Origin: Clarireedia homoeocarpa
Taxonomy: Eukaryota > Ascomycota > Leotiomycetes > Helotiales > Rutstroemiaceae
NCBI GenBank assembly: GCA_001465935.1
Contig: LNKV01000012.1
Location: 319,302 to 383,301, forward strand
Length of the DNA stretch: 64,000 nucleotides
Reading direction: 5' to 3'
Part shown: positions 22,297 to 34,079 of the stretch, one piece after another
Position numbering within the stretch: the first letter of the stretch is position 1
How the letters are laid out: each line of letters starts with the position of its first letter
Notes under the pieces: model-generated
What the model was told of the DNA's origin: nothing
The model's input: the letters and a program-made list of their open reading frames with translations, nothing else
The model's database searches: none
Position numbers and translations under genes: made by a program

Positions 22297-23416
22297 ATAT
22301 TGTGCAAGTAGAGCACCTAGTTTCCTTTTATGCTGTACAACATAACGCCGGCTCATTCACCTCATACATTTTCCACAAATTAGGCGCATTCATATTGATT
22401 ACGACAGGTTTTCGTTTCAAACACTCATTCTCATGTTTACGATGTTATTCAGTTATGCTTCATGTGGCGTTCATCTGCTTTAGGTCGGTTGTCTCTGTCC
22501 ACACTGAACTGTGATGGAACCAAGGATCAGGACGGAGTATTCTACATGTACATTTAGTAAAACGGTAGGAAAGGTTCATGGTCGGATTAAAATGGGGTCG
22601 GGGAATCTTTGGGCATTGGGATTGATGGATTAGGACAGACCCATGATATTGAGAAGATGGGAAGGCCACTAGTGACTGTCGTCGGGGGCTATTTATTGTC
22701 TGTTATAAATCCTTTTGTTATTGCATGTATGCATTATGTTAGACTAGATTCATACGACTGCAGCATGTATACGTGCATGTGTGAGTTGGCAGGTATTTCT
22801 GAATTAAGCAATCTAAAACATCCGGAACGTTAACTGTGTGCAAGTGATGAGCGAAGATGGCTAGCACTTATTTATATTGTTATTGTCCCCAATCATGTAC
22901 ATTCATATTCGTCTATGCTTACTTGATATTCCAGGCTACTTGGCTGTAGTTGTCTTGCCATTTTATCATGAGCTTACATACTGTACAGATGGGCAGAAGA
23001 CCTGTCTACCTACCTACCTACCTACATATAGAAACTTTACCACATGGCAGACTAATAACGATCCAATATCATATCATATCATATCATATCATATCACATC
23101 CTATCACCATCTACCTTCCAACCGGCCAGTATCTTTCTTTGTACTGTACGGTACGACTGACTATAGTATGTCTGGTTAGATACATCCTATTCTATTCTAT
23201 TCTATTCTATCTAGAATGGGGAGGATGCATTCATTTACCACGCCTACTACTCTATCTACACATAAGATATATAAATAAACTGGCACACACACACACACAC
23301 ACAGACAGATAGAACAAGGAGGATGGATAAATGTGACGATGACGATGAAGATGAAGAATGAATGGTAAACGTGGAATCTAAAAGGGCGGAGCAGGTAGCT
23401 AGCTGTCTTGTCATTC

Positions 23417-23456
<40 letters not shown>

Positions 23457-23858
23457 CCCTACACCTTTTTGCACTGATTGATTTTTTTTTACACCGGTGG
23501 ACCTGCCAGATAGATGGATAGATAGATAGAAAGAAGGAAAGTCAAGCGTTTAGAAATAACAAGAAACTTGATGATGAAAGACAAGCAACCAACCAGCCAG
23601 CCAGCCCAAGCCGTCCATCCCATCCCTATAAAAACAGTGGAAGCCCTTATTTAGAAAACGCCCTTCCTTTTCAGATCCCATCATGTCCCGCTTCATCCCG
23701 GGAATGCTCAATCAATCAATTCGCCTCCCTTCTCAGAAGTCTTCCAACATTCTATCGCATTCATTCATTCATTCATTCTCCCTTCCTTGGTCCATCCTTC
23801 TCATCCCACCTACTCTTTTGTTTGTGTCATAATCAACCCACGAACCGAAGCAATGAAA
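22297..23858. other. Intergenic between convergent genes, microsatellite-rich
   Basis: Simple repeats include ATATC x6 (23066-23095), CTATT (about 23187-23211), CA (23284-23303), A37 (23418-23454), GATA (about 23508-23530) and ATTC (about 23756-23778). No gene. Confidence 0.8.
23418..23454. repeat. Homopolymer A run, 37 bp
   Basis: Uninterrupted A tract followed by CCCCC, in the 3' intergenic region between the forkhead and MRL1-like genes. Confidence 0.95.
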
Positions 23859-25585
23859 TCAATCGTCCCACTCCTCATCCAACTGATCAATCAACCTATT
23901 CTCATCATCCGAACCTCTCCTCCCATTTCCCAATCCACCTCCCGTGCGTGGATTTTCATTTCCATTCCTCCCCGCACCTGCACTCCCGCCGCTTCCATTT
24001 GCCGAGATTGACAGTGCATTGTAGCCCCTATGGCTAGGGAAACAGCGAGCGCATGACGTGGTGGCAATGATGAAGATGTCCTGTTGTTTTCGGTTAGTGA
24101 TCTCCAGTTTCTCGGAAGACGGTGCAAAAAGTGAAACAATTGTGCAAGCGGAGAGACGGAGAGACATGAGAGAAAAGGAGAGGAGATATGAAAGACCTGC
24201 GTATGATATCACGCTTGTGAAGAAACAGTAAATGAACCCGACGGTGAGAAGAATTGGAATAATAAAACGATGAATTCTTTTTTGGAAAAAACGTATATAT
24301 TCAGAAAAACAAACGCCGGGTATAGTTCTGCGCGCTTGCTTACTATGCTGCTGTGCTACCCTAATGCTTCGCTTTTCGCTCCAACCATGCATGGAATAAT
24401 GTTCCCAAAAAGAATAGGGAGAAAATGCTAATTATGTCGAAAGAAATTATATCGCTGGTATATATTGGGGTTCTTTTTTCCATTCTCATATATGCTCATA
24501 TATATCATCAAGGACCAAATCTCGCGTGCAAGCCAACTGAGTGACTACTCCGACCGAAGAAACGCCTTATTATTCGATCGTCGACTCGAGGTCGTCCTCC
24601 TCACCTCCATGGTAGGAAGGAGCGCCTCTCCATCCCCCCTCACCGATGCCACGCGAGGAAAAACCTGATACTTGGAGCGCAAAAAACATGTCTGCACGCT
24701 CACCTTTATGAAATTGCCTATGCCAGACCAGAAACTATAATTGGGTAGTTGACGCCATCCCCGCGCGTGCGCCACGTTGCGTTGGTAGAAGACACCGCCG
24801 AGGAAGTAGACCAAGATGGCGATAACGCCAATAATGGCGAAGACAGCACTGGGTCCGACTGTCTGTTTCGCGGGTTCGGACCCGCCGCAGGCGGCTTGTG
24901 AGCGCACTTCGAAGAAGTAGGCGCATTCTTCGGGGTCGGTACCTACGTAGGAGGCAGAGGCGGCTGCGAGGGGATCTTTTTCGCAGTGGAAGGATATTAT
25001 ACTTGATTTGCGGCGGATAGATTTGTCCTCATCCTCATCCTCATCGTCGTCCCATTTGGGTTCTCGCTTCTTGTTCTTGCCACCACATGGTGAGCCGTTG
25101 GTGTATTCGAGGACGAGCTTTCTTCCGCGCAGGGTTAGGTTGGAGGATTGTTGTCTAATTTTTGATGATTAGTACGAACCCTTTCCACCAGGGCCTTCAC
25201 GAAAGTAAATGCAAGCTTACCCCACGGAATACTTCTTCCCATCAAACTCATAGAATGCGCTGACGTTCTTCCATAGTCCCTTATTTACACCCACTACATC
25301 TTGAACATCTTCTACTACCGGCGCGCACACGTTCAATGTGAAATTGCCCTTGTAATCATATCCTCTTGCATGCCAACTATCTACCTTTGCATTCTTCGAT
25401 GGCTTCTTCCCTTCTTCCGGCGGCTTAATCGACAAAGGTCTAAGATCAAAGAAAGATCCCGTCGTCGACGATATTGTACACGGGTCTATTGGTTTCGGTT
25501 TCTTATCTTCCAATCCTGCTCCGTCTACTCCAATGTGCAAGGCGAGTCCCAACAAGAGCGCCGTTGGTAATGATGTGAACCGCAT
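23859..25585 (-). CDS. MRL1: Mrl1-like sorting receptor (mannose-6-phosphate receptor homology)
   Basis: Type I membrane protein of the MRH/Mrl1 group, thought to sort hydrolases from Golgi to endosome and vacuole. Exons 25585-25221, 25154-24704 and 24080-23859 join to 345 residues. Signal peptide MRFTSLPTALLLGLALHIGVDG; luminal domain with DPCTI, GNFTLNVCAPVVE, RGRKLVLEYTNGSPC and SFHCEKD cysteines; one membrane span FAIIGVIAILVYFLGGVFYQ; then the juxtamembrane ARGWRQLPNYSFWSGIGNFIK and an acidic C-terminal tail DENRLIDQLDEEWDD. The second intron, 623 nt, is ten times the local norm but its splice joins IGNFIK to DIFIIATTSC exactly as the family expects. Atg27 shares the luminal fold; the tail and juxtamembrane part favour Mrl1. 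Confidence 0.85.
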
Positions 25586-26434
25586 TATGCTGGTTTTGCT
25601 GATGCCTGAGTTGTGGGGAAGACGCAGCGCCTATTGGGCGCAGATGAGAATCTGTGGAATGAATAGTATATGATGAGCGTATTCTGCGTGGCTAAGTGAA
25701 TTAAGATTGGTGGTGGTGGATTACTCGATTGATAGCTCATCCGAGGTTTGTGGTTAGGTGAAACTTGAAGCTTCGTAGCATTCTAGGTACCTTAGTACCC
25801 GAAATAGGACACATAACGCCAATGCACAAATTCGGCTTTGTACTGATCACGTGAAACACTGAACGGAAGAACTTTCCATGTCAAAGAGGTTAACAAACGC
25901 TTCGAGGTTGCTATCGAAAGCTCTCGATGCTGAAAATTGATAACGGTAAGGTAGAATAGAAGACAGATGGGAGAACTCCGTTATTATTGATGTCTCTCCT
26001 CCAAAGTTGAGACAGAACGGTGATCAACTGCTGCTACTTCGTACTTGTAAAACAATGTTCACAATGATTTATGTGGAATGGCAAAGAAACAACATAATCC
26101 GCTGCATGTTTCAGTAAAACATTGGGGATAATAACGTCGCGCGTTTAGCCTACTGAAGACCCCTAATAGGAGATCTGCCGAGTGCTATACCGCATGTCTA
26201 ACACTCCGCGCCGTATATGATGAGTCTCGTGAGATCGACGCTTTGGGATGGTTGGGAGCTTACAGAAGAACAGGAATAGGCAGTCCATAGCAATGTCGCA
26301 AATAGGAAAGTGAGCGTGCGACCATTTTGACCATCGTCGGCGCTATGTGATGGAAGCAGTAAGTGGAGCTTCGGACTTGCCAGATGATAGGATAGAGGAT
26401 AGAGGATAGAGGATACAGCACGAAGAAGCTTTAC
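25586..26434. other. Intergenic
   Basis: Upstream of the MRL1-like gene. Small AGGATAG repeat at about 26387-26415; otherwise nothing. Confidence 0.6.
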
Positions 26435-27048
26435 TTAGTCCTCCTCATCTCCGAGAGATCCCTCCCCTCCATAGAACACGTCACGCAGCTGAGAGGCAAT
26501 TTCAACAACGGGCAAACCCCATTCGGCATCCTCCAGTGGCATGTTCTTGTCGATTTCTTACCGTGAACATGAGCCAGCCTGCCGGTCAAAACCCAGAAGT
26601 TGTGCTGAGCCAAAAGGGCTTCCTCGGGGTGCATCTTATCTCGAGATCCCATAGCTCCAGTTTCTTTTTTATCCGCCCTTTAGAAGCACAGGCAATAAGG
26701 CAATTGTCCAAACTTTCTCCAGAAAAACTTCATCTCATCACGCGGCCACAGTAACCGCAGCTCGTACCTGCGCATAATGGGCTGAAAAGGTACCGAATGC
26801 AGGATCCACGTCCTTGACCGTAAGATTAAATGAAATCCATGCTGCTGTCGTTGCAAGTGGAGGAAAGGGACCAGATGCTGTAGCGATTCGAAACGCCAGT
26901 CGGGAGTTGGTTCGCTCAAGACGGTATTGATCAGGTTGATGGAGCCTTCGCGGTCATGGATCAGGGGTTTAACGAAGGTTTCTGCTTGTATCAAACCCTC
27001 AAAGGACATAAGTACCGCGCTGTAGATTCGCTCCGTCGGTCTACGCAC
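26435..27048 (-). pseudogene. Frame-broken remnant of an unidentified gene
   Basis: Protein-like stretches on the minus strand lie in different frames without usable splice sites between them. First SAVLMSFEGLIQAETFVKPL to ESLQ in one frame; then, after a shift at the ESLQ codons (about 26880), GPFPPLATTAAWISFNLTV to HYAQVRAAVTVAA; then, across a plausible small intron, HPEEALLAQHNFWVLTGRLA to HVHG; then, about 26560, a second shift into EIDKNMPLEDAEWGLPVVEI and a stop after LGDEED. No N-terminal start exon found. The pieces read as one former protein of at least 180 residues that I cannot assign to a family. An assembly error or unusual splicing could also explain the breaks. Confidence 0.5.
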
Positions 27049-30000
27049 CTATCGGCGTCTAGCACATCTTACTCGAGAATTGAAATTCAATATTCCAGAA
27101 AGTGTAAATTTCAAAGGTGGGACATTGCTGATTGTACCTACTTCGTACAGGACTACAAAAAGAAAGAGTTGCATAGAAAGATCAACGAAGGGGTCTGTTA
27201 TTGGACTTAGATATATGTACCACGTTGTGTTTGATGCTACAGTAACCACTTTCCACTTTCACAGCCTTATGGAAGAAGAAATTATTGATTGGATTGAGGC
27301 TGGATTGGGGCTTCTTTAAAAGAACATACCTTGTCCGTCCTAGGTGGATTTCCTTAATAAAGACCCAAGGCTCCGAGGAGATACATTGACGGATCCGCAG
27401 TGAGAAAAAAGGCGCATGCAAAGACAGTAAGTAAACCATCACCCACCGCGCCACCACCACTGATCTTGGGCAAAGCTTGGACAAAAACCATTCTTTCATT
27501 GAGCCATTCATTGAGCCATCCATTGAGCCATCCATTGAGCCATTCATTGAGCCATCCGTCCATCCACCGTCCCACTCCACTTGGCCATGCGATGCCGGCC
27601 GACTGATTGGGCTGTGGGCAGACATCGTCGAAACGGATATTTGGTCGGCCCCACGGAATGCACCTCCCTTGCTGCAACTGTAGGATTCGGAGTAAACCTC
27701 GGAATGAGGGATGGAAATACGAGAGAGACACACACAAGCACCGGTATTCTGTGGGCATTGCATTGGAGCTCATGAACGTTCTAGCCCTGATAATCTGAGA
27801 TTGATCGCATGTCAACCGCATAGTGAGCCAATCGGCGTTTCACGTCGAATTAATGGATTAGATCATCAAGATGCGGAGTTGCCCGCCATGGTGAAAAAGT
27901 TTTTTTTCCCCTTGTCCTTGAGTATCCGTCACACTGCACAGCAACTGCGGCCGACTTAAACGCCACGAGGTGTAAGAAACCAATTGAAGACAAGCAATGA
28001 GTTACCAGTCTGGCAGGTGATCGTATCATCCATGTCCAGAGAATGTGATATGAGGCCAGTTATTTGACGAACGATCCCGAGTGACGATGTTTTGCTTTTT
28101 TTCACAGGACCCTTCCAATGTAAGTGATGTGATGACCTCGTTGGAGTTTGGAGTGATGACCAGGACCCTAGATGATGACAGGACGGGAAACTTGGCTTTT
28201 CGAGATATCTAGATGCTTTTGGGGAGCTTTGCCTGGAACGTATTGCCGGTAATGGACAATGAATAAAGGGTGGGGCAGGAAAGTCAAATGTGGTGACGAA
28301 GGAGTATGGATGATGCAAGCATTTACCATGGTTTTGGGAATAAACTACCAGGAGTCCAAGAGCTGGCATATAGTATGAAAATTTTCCCACTTCTCTTGGA
28401 GCCAATCCAATGCAACATCAAGTCCTTCGTCCTTCGTCCTTCCCCTTGGCTGACGAGTAGATCATGCAAGCATAAAAGAAGGATCGATTATGGCGAACTG
28501 ACGAACGTGGGTGCAGTACGCATACATACATCCTGAGTACTTCGTAGGTAGAGAAGCAATGTCCATCCCGGGCCAATACCGGCATAGTCTGGCGTCGACT
28601 TGTTCATGTAAACGGTCGAGCGTGAGAAGAAGGGTATTACTTTGTAGGTATTAGTGAATCGGTCAGTTCGGCTATCCGGCTGTCCGGCTGTCAAGCTGTG
28701 TCCTTTATGCAGATATGTATGTATATGTACGAAGGTACTTGGTACCTTTAATGGAACCTTCCTGCTGTTACTGTAGGAGCCGTGGAGAAGGCGTGGAGAA
28801 GCCATCAAGGAAAAAAGAAATAAATCAGAAGGCGGGCCTGCCGTAGTCCCGTCAGACTCTAGGTTTCTCAGGTTGCTATGATGTAGCTAGGACCAGGTCT
28901 GCACCGTACCAGTAAGACCAGTAAGAATGGGCGTGCCGAGAAAGTGCCACCATATTTCGATGTCTCTGCATGTGGGGAAGTTGTTGCTATGTACGGCTGT
29001 GCCCTGGAGAAGCATGAATCGTGCAGTGCTCCCGAATTTCCTTCTGCTGAGGACTGGAGGTGATCCTGGCGCATGGAATAGGCAGTGAGTCGATGGAGTA
29101 CGAAGTATGTCACTGGCCAATTACAGTGTCACTGGCCAATTACAGTAAATTGATCCGGTTCATCAATGGACGCCGCGGAAGGAGGCTTTCTCGCTCTCGT
29201 CTCGGCATTGTCTTGGCTCGCTCTTCGTAGCTAGGTGTGTACTGTACTATGTATTGCGTTGTGTTGCGGCCAGAACACATGAACTGGACGCTTGGAACGA
29301 ACATACTTTGCAGACGTGAACGTGAGCGGAGAGGAGAGTTCCCTCTTCTTATGAGATGCCTGATCCGCATCCCTGCCTTGGCTTGGCTTGCCTTGCGTCG
29401 CCTTGCCTTGCCTTAGCAAGCAAGGTAAGCGACGGCCAGGGGGTGAAGGTGTGAAGGTGTGGAGGTGTGGAGTCCCTGTCTAATCCAATCATGCTGCATT
29501 CAGAATGTGCAAAGCCCGAGCCGCACCAACGCCAGCACCCAAAACTCTTACGTCCGTAGAACGGCCATCGTGTGGATCGAAACGCTAGAACGACTAGAAA
29601 CATACTATGGCAATTCCTTCCGCCTTCGGATCTAAGACCCCCTCAGTAGAGAGTGAGGGCCCGGATGACTTTTCTCCCATCTAAAAGCCTTGCATCTCCT
29701 CAACTGAGTTTTCATTACCCAACTCTTTGACCATCATCTTACATTCTCATTACTACATCTTTACTCTATCAACCCGCTCCCCCAATACATTGTAGCTGTA
29801 TCAGTCTGTATCGCTCAGTGGCCGGCCTCTCTCCAGCCTCCTGCCCATCCCTACCTATTTTCCATTTGCCAGAGCTTCGGAAAAAGGTTGCAGTGACACA
29901 CAGAAACAGCGCTTCCTACCGCATCAGATATCGAATGGTCTGCTAATCGCTGTAAACGCGCTATCTCATCAAAGCTTCGGTTTAAGCGTTTGTGCTATAC

Positions 30001-30120
30001 GCCCATCTGATAGCTGCGTGTCGTTGCTGGTCTGACACTGGGACAATTGCCGAGGCGATTCCTGGGGTTAACATTTGGTGGGGTTGACGTACAATTATTC
30101 AACATTGTTTGGTTATTGAA
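27049..30120. other. Intergenic, 3 kb upstream of the bZIP gene
   Basis: Long gene-free stretch containing the 12-bp array at 27.5 kb and a TTGGC/CCTTG-rich patch near 29.38-29.42 kb. Reading frames here are short and compositionally odd. C/T-rich sequence at 29.7-29.9 kb probably marks the bZIP promoter/leader. Confidence 0.6.
27497..27556. repeat. 12-bp tandem array, five copies
   Basis: Unit CATTGAGCCATC/T, five head-to-tail copies with only the last base varying. Being a multiple of three it keeps frames open on both strands, which creates spurious ORFs. Confidence 0.95.
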
Positions 30121-31517
30121 ATGGCCGATACCATAAACATGTCTATAGACGCAAAAGAACCAGTCCGAGAGGGCACTGAAGATTCCATGGACACTTCTAC
30201 ACCCGAAGCAGAAACCGAGATTCCCCAGGAAAATGCTCCGGGTCAACAAAAGAGAAAGGGTGGCCGTAAGCCTGTATGTTACCGGAGATACTTTACACTG
30301 TGCCTGCTGTAACGTTTCGCTAATGCGTATCTCAGATTTATGCAACTTCAGAAGAACGCAAGCAGCGCAATCGTCAAGCACAAGCTGCTTTTAGAGAGCG
30401 TCGAACTGAATATATCAAGCAACTCGAAGAGACAATTCGAGTCCATGAGACCAATCTTCATAATCTTCAAAATGCCCACAGAAGTGCAGCTGATGAATGC
30501 TTGATGCTGCGATACAAAAACTCGCTTTTGGAAAGGATTCTTCTGGAGAAAGGTACTTGCTTGAATTCACAGATATACCTCACATTCCCTACCTAGTCTA
30601 ACCCAATTAAATAGGTATTGATGTTCAAGCCGAACTGCGGGCAAAGACAGGCAGCCCTCATCTTGGACCAACTCACATACAACAAAATATGGCTCAGCCA
30701 CCTACAGTTCAGCGAGCTATCATGAACAGGCATCACCAAGCAAGACGTTCCAACTCAAGCATTGCACCCAAGCTCGAACCCGGGGTAGCATTTCACAACA
30801 ATCAGTCCCCACAATCGCGGCCTACACCTCCATCACATGTATCGTCACCTACCACAAGTTCTCCAGGATTCAACAACAACCAAGGCGTTTTAACACCACC
30901 TTCTTCCGACTCTCAAATGCAACACCAGCAACAGCAACGACTCCAAACCGCCAAGGCACAAGCACAGCATGCTTTGTCGGGAACTACTGGTTTACTCGTC
31001 AACACTGGTATGGGAATGCCACTAGGAGCTAAAAGACAAGGAAGTGCTGGATCGAATAATACGGCAGGCGCTCCGGTAGCTGCCGCGTATTATCCGTCCT
31101 TCCAAAATCATATTGAGCAACTCGGCAAGCTGTCCCGTCCCCTGTTATCATTTTCTTTTTATAGAGCTATGTTCGTCCTAGATTGATTCCGTGAGTACAG
31201 AACAGGAGTACGATGCGCAAGCCGATATGGTTGACGATCAACCCGAAGTCGCGGGCCCCGGTCCTTATCCCGAGCCACTGCCTCCGCACGGCCAACACCA
31301 GCAACCAGGAATGAATCACCAACAGCAGCAGCAGCAGCTAGGTCACGCCCCACATTCGCAAAGCATGCAAGTCGGCGACGATCAGCCCCAAGCGTACAGT
31401 TCTATGACACAACTTCTCGACCCGTACGACCCGATGCTGGACATGGATCCATTCGGTCTTTCCGCAAGCATGCAATTTCCTACGCAATTCTCATTTGACA
31501 CGAGCTCAATGCGATAA
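30121..31517 (+). CDS. Yap/Pap1-type bZIP transcription factor
   Basis: Nuclear DNA-binding protein of 398 residues. Exons 30121-30273, 30336-30552, 30615-31124 and 31201-31517. The basic region RKQRNRQAQAAFRERR fits the Yap/Pap1 signature NxxAQxxFR and is followed by a leucine zipper (YIKQLEETI, LHNLQNAH, LMLRYKNSLLERILLEKG). The rest is low-complexity: Ser/Pro/Asn-rich middle, Gln-rich HQQQQR and NHQQQQQQLG stretches, and an acidic C-terminal region LLDPYDPMLDMDPFG that may activate. The third intron is best read as GC-AG (donor GCAAGC at 31125), giving IEQLEQEYDAQADM; no GT donor gives a usable phase. Lacks the Cys-rich redox domains of Yap1, so stress sensing is not implied. Specific orthologue not recognised. 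Confidence 0.88.
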
Positions 31518-32713
31518 AATATCAATTGATTTATACCTATGGTTAGGCATACTATTTCTTTGGTATGGGCATTAATGAAGTAGTTGTATTTCTGTTATTT
31601 TGATGTCTCATAGGTTCAGGAACAAAAAACAGGGCGGTATATGGTCTGTTAGGTCCATGGAGTTTGGAGTCTAAAAGTTGCAGGAAAGCCCAAGAAAAGG
31701 CCAGAGAAAGCATTTCGAGCAAGTGCCACCCGCGGATTTTCTGCTGGGTTTGAGACGCTTGCTTCTTCTCCTTTGTTTTTTTCCCGGCAACTCGCAACCA
31801 TTTTGCAGGGCGAGATACAAAAAAAAAACATGAAGACTAAATTCATGAGCGCCGTCTGCGCAAGTATTGTAAATAGTGGGCGTAATGTGCGGTCTTTTGA
31901 AGCTGGTAATGGAGCACCGACACGAAGGTTATGGATGAGAACGGGATGGAGGAGTATGAAGGGATACGACGGACATGAAGACAATATAACGCACCTTGTA
32001 TGGTGCATCAGATACGTTTATACCCCAAATAGCATGAATGCAAAAAGGACGTAATACAATGAAACCCAATGCCGACTTGCCCAAATAATATTTGATGATA
32101 CTCTTTCGTCTGCTTACTCAGGTGCTTTCCTCTCCACTCAAGAGCCGAAAACGTCCGGGTATGTGTGGCCCGTGAGAAAAGAACAAAGACTTGAATGACA
32201 TAGTTGTAAGACAGTAACGACTCCTAGCTAGATGAAGATTGCTGGAGAATTCGTATGAACACATACTAGCCGGCTGATTGGAATTAACATCAATGGCTGC
32301 GTAGCTAGAGTGCGGTCACTTTCATGATTTGCATCCGACTTGCTTCCTCCCAACACCACGCACCACACCTCTCACCTCATACTATTCACCCCACCAAACG
32401 AGTAATAGCTTTGGGAAAATTAAATCTAGGGTTTGGTAAACCTCCCCTCGCTAATATTATTTCTAAATCGCACTAGGTCAAATCAGGCTTAGATGCCTTA
32501 TTCTCTGTGTGTGTGCTCTCACTGAAGCGACTTTTCCAGCGTCAACGACGGTTTGCAGTTTCCAACCTTGATTCCATACGCAAAACTTGCAATTCTCGAG
32601 AGACAGCTTCCTACCACGAGGAACCTGTCCGTCTCGATCTTCTATCCTCAAAACCCCGAATTGTTCTCTCGATAGCAAGGCCTTCTTCGGAGGCACTTCA
32701 TAAAGAGGACAAG
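31518..32713. other. Intergenic
   Basis: 1.2 kb between the bZIP and STM1-like genes. No gene or notable repeat. Confidence 0.6.
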
Positions 32714-34079
32714 ATGTCGGCCCCAATCGCATCGAAGGTAAATTTTCTATCCACGCAAATTTCATGAATTTTATTTGAGAAGAATGCGCCAGCTTGAACT
32801 TTCTGTGTCTCAAAACCCATGTGGAGCTCAAATGCTAATTTCGATCATTGCAGAATCTGTACGAGCTTCTCGGTATGAAGAATTCGCTCATTGTTAACCT
32901 TGACGTCAATTGTTTCTTTTGTGGACTCTGAAACTGACGAAATTTGAACTTTAGGCAATGACCCTGACCAAGACTCTGACAAGGAGCCTGAGCCACCAGT
33001 GAAGGTCATCGACAAGACCCCAGCTCGACACACCAAGCGCAACGCTACTGGTGAAGCTCCGACAGCGTATGCTCCAACAGCCGATGGACGTGGTGCCCGT
33101 CGCGGAGGATACAGCGGTAATGATGGAGGTAAGAATAAATTTTATCTGGAACCTTGAAACGTTACTCTTGCTATAGTAATTGGCTTTCTGGGCATGTGGT
33201 TGAATTCTAGCTAATCGATTCTTCTGCAGCTTTCCGTGATCGCAATGCTGGTAGCGCCAACAACCGAGGCAAGCCAACCGACGATGGTCTCCGACACGAC
33301 CGTCACTCAAAACATGAGGGTGGTACCACTGGACGCGGCCGAGGTGGAGCTCGTGGAGGTGCCAGGTTGGACCGTCACAGCGGAACAGTTGGACGGTAAG
33401 AATTCTTCTAGGATTAGCTCAAAAGAGTATACAACTGACGCCAACAAGTAACTCCGAGAAGCAAGCTGCTCACGGTTGGGGTGCAACTGAAGGTCAAGCC
33501 GAACTCCGGGATGAGCAGGCAGGTGAGGCTATCGCTGAAACTGAGGCAAAAGAAGCTTTAACCGGCGATGGTGATGCACCAGCCGACACTGCTGCTGCCG
33601 AAGAGGCTGAACCAGAGGACAACAGCGTTTCTTACGCCGAGTACTTAGCTCAGCTTGCTGAGAAGAGACTCGCTCTTGGTAGCGGTGTCCCAGAAGCTCG
33701 TAAGCCAAACGAGGGTAAAGATGACAAGTGGGCAAATGCCAAGGCCGTTACCAAGGAAGAAGAGCAGGACTTCTTCGCCGGAACCGGAGGCAAAGCCAAG
33801 CGCGAGCGTGAGCGCAAGTCCAAGAACATTCTGGAAATCGACCAAAGATACGTTGAGCCAACCGAACAACGTGGTGGCAGAGGCGGATTCCGTGGAGGTC
33901 GTGGCCGTGGTGATGGACCTCCCCGTGGTGGACGAGGTGACTTGAGAGGTCGTGGCGAGGGCCGTGGACGTGGTCGCGGTGACCGAGGTGCACCAAGAGG
34001 TGGTCCACGAGGTGGTGGAGCATCTGCCCCTATCAACACCGACGATCAATCTGCCTTCCCAAGTCTTGGAGGTAAATAG
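32714..34079 (+). CDS. STM1: Stm1/HABP4-SERBP1-like ribosome- and RNA-binding protein
   Basis: Yeast Stm1 clamps 80S ribosomes and preserves them in starvation; animal SERBP1/HABP4 are relatives. Five exons (32714-32737, 32854-32872, 32955-33128, 33230-33395, 33449-34079) give 337 residues. The second exon is only 19 nt. Stm1 N-terminal motif NLYELLGNDPDQDSD followed by PARHTKR; then an RGG-like tract (TGRGRGGARGGARLDRHSG) leading to the HABP4 hallmark NSEKQAAHGWGAT; an acidic, Ala/Glu-rich middle; SYAEYLAQLAEKR; and a long Arg/Gly-rich C-terminus (GGRGGFRGGRGRG) likely methylated and RNA-binding. The fourth intron ends in AAG, a less common acceptor. Intron-rich, compact 5' end resembles ribosomal-protein genes. 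Confidence 0.88.

Noticed and set aside
23859..24392. Frame extending the Mrl1 tail exon upstream
   Set aside because: The added residues are intron translation; splicing at 24081 joins the tail to the juxtamembrane segment as in the family.
27182..27821. Frames of 155-193 codons on the minus strand
   Set aside because: They are kept open by the 12-bp tandem array, which is a multiple of three; repeated GSMNGSMDGSM-type peptides are array translations.
29385..29420. CTTGGC pair as PacC sites upstream of the bZIP gene
   Set aside because: Embedded in a low-complexity CTTGGCTTGCCTTG patch with only two perfect hexamers; background level in this window.
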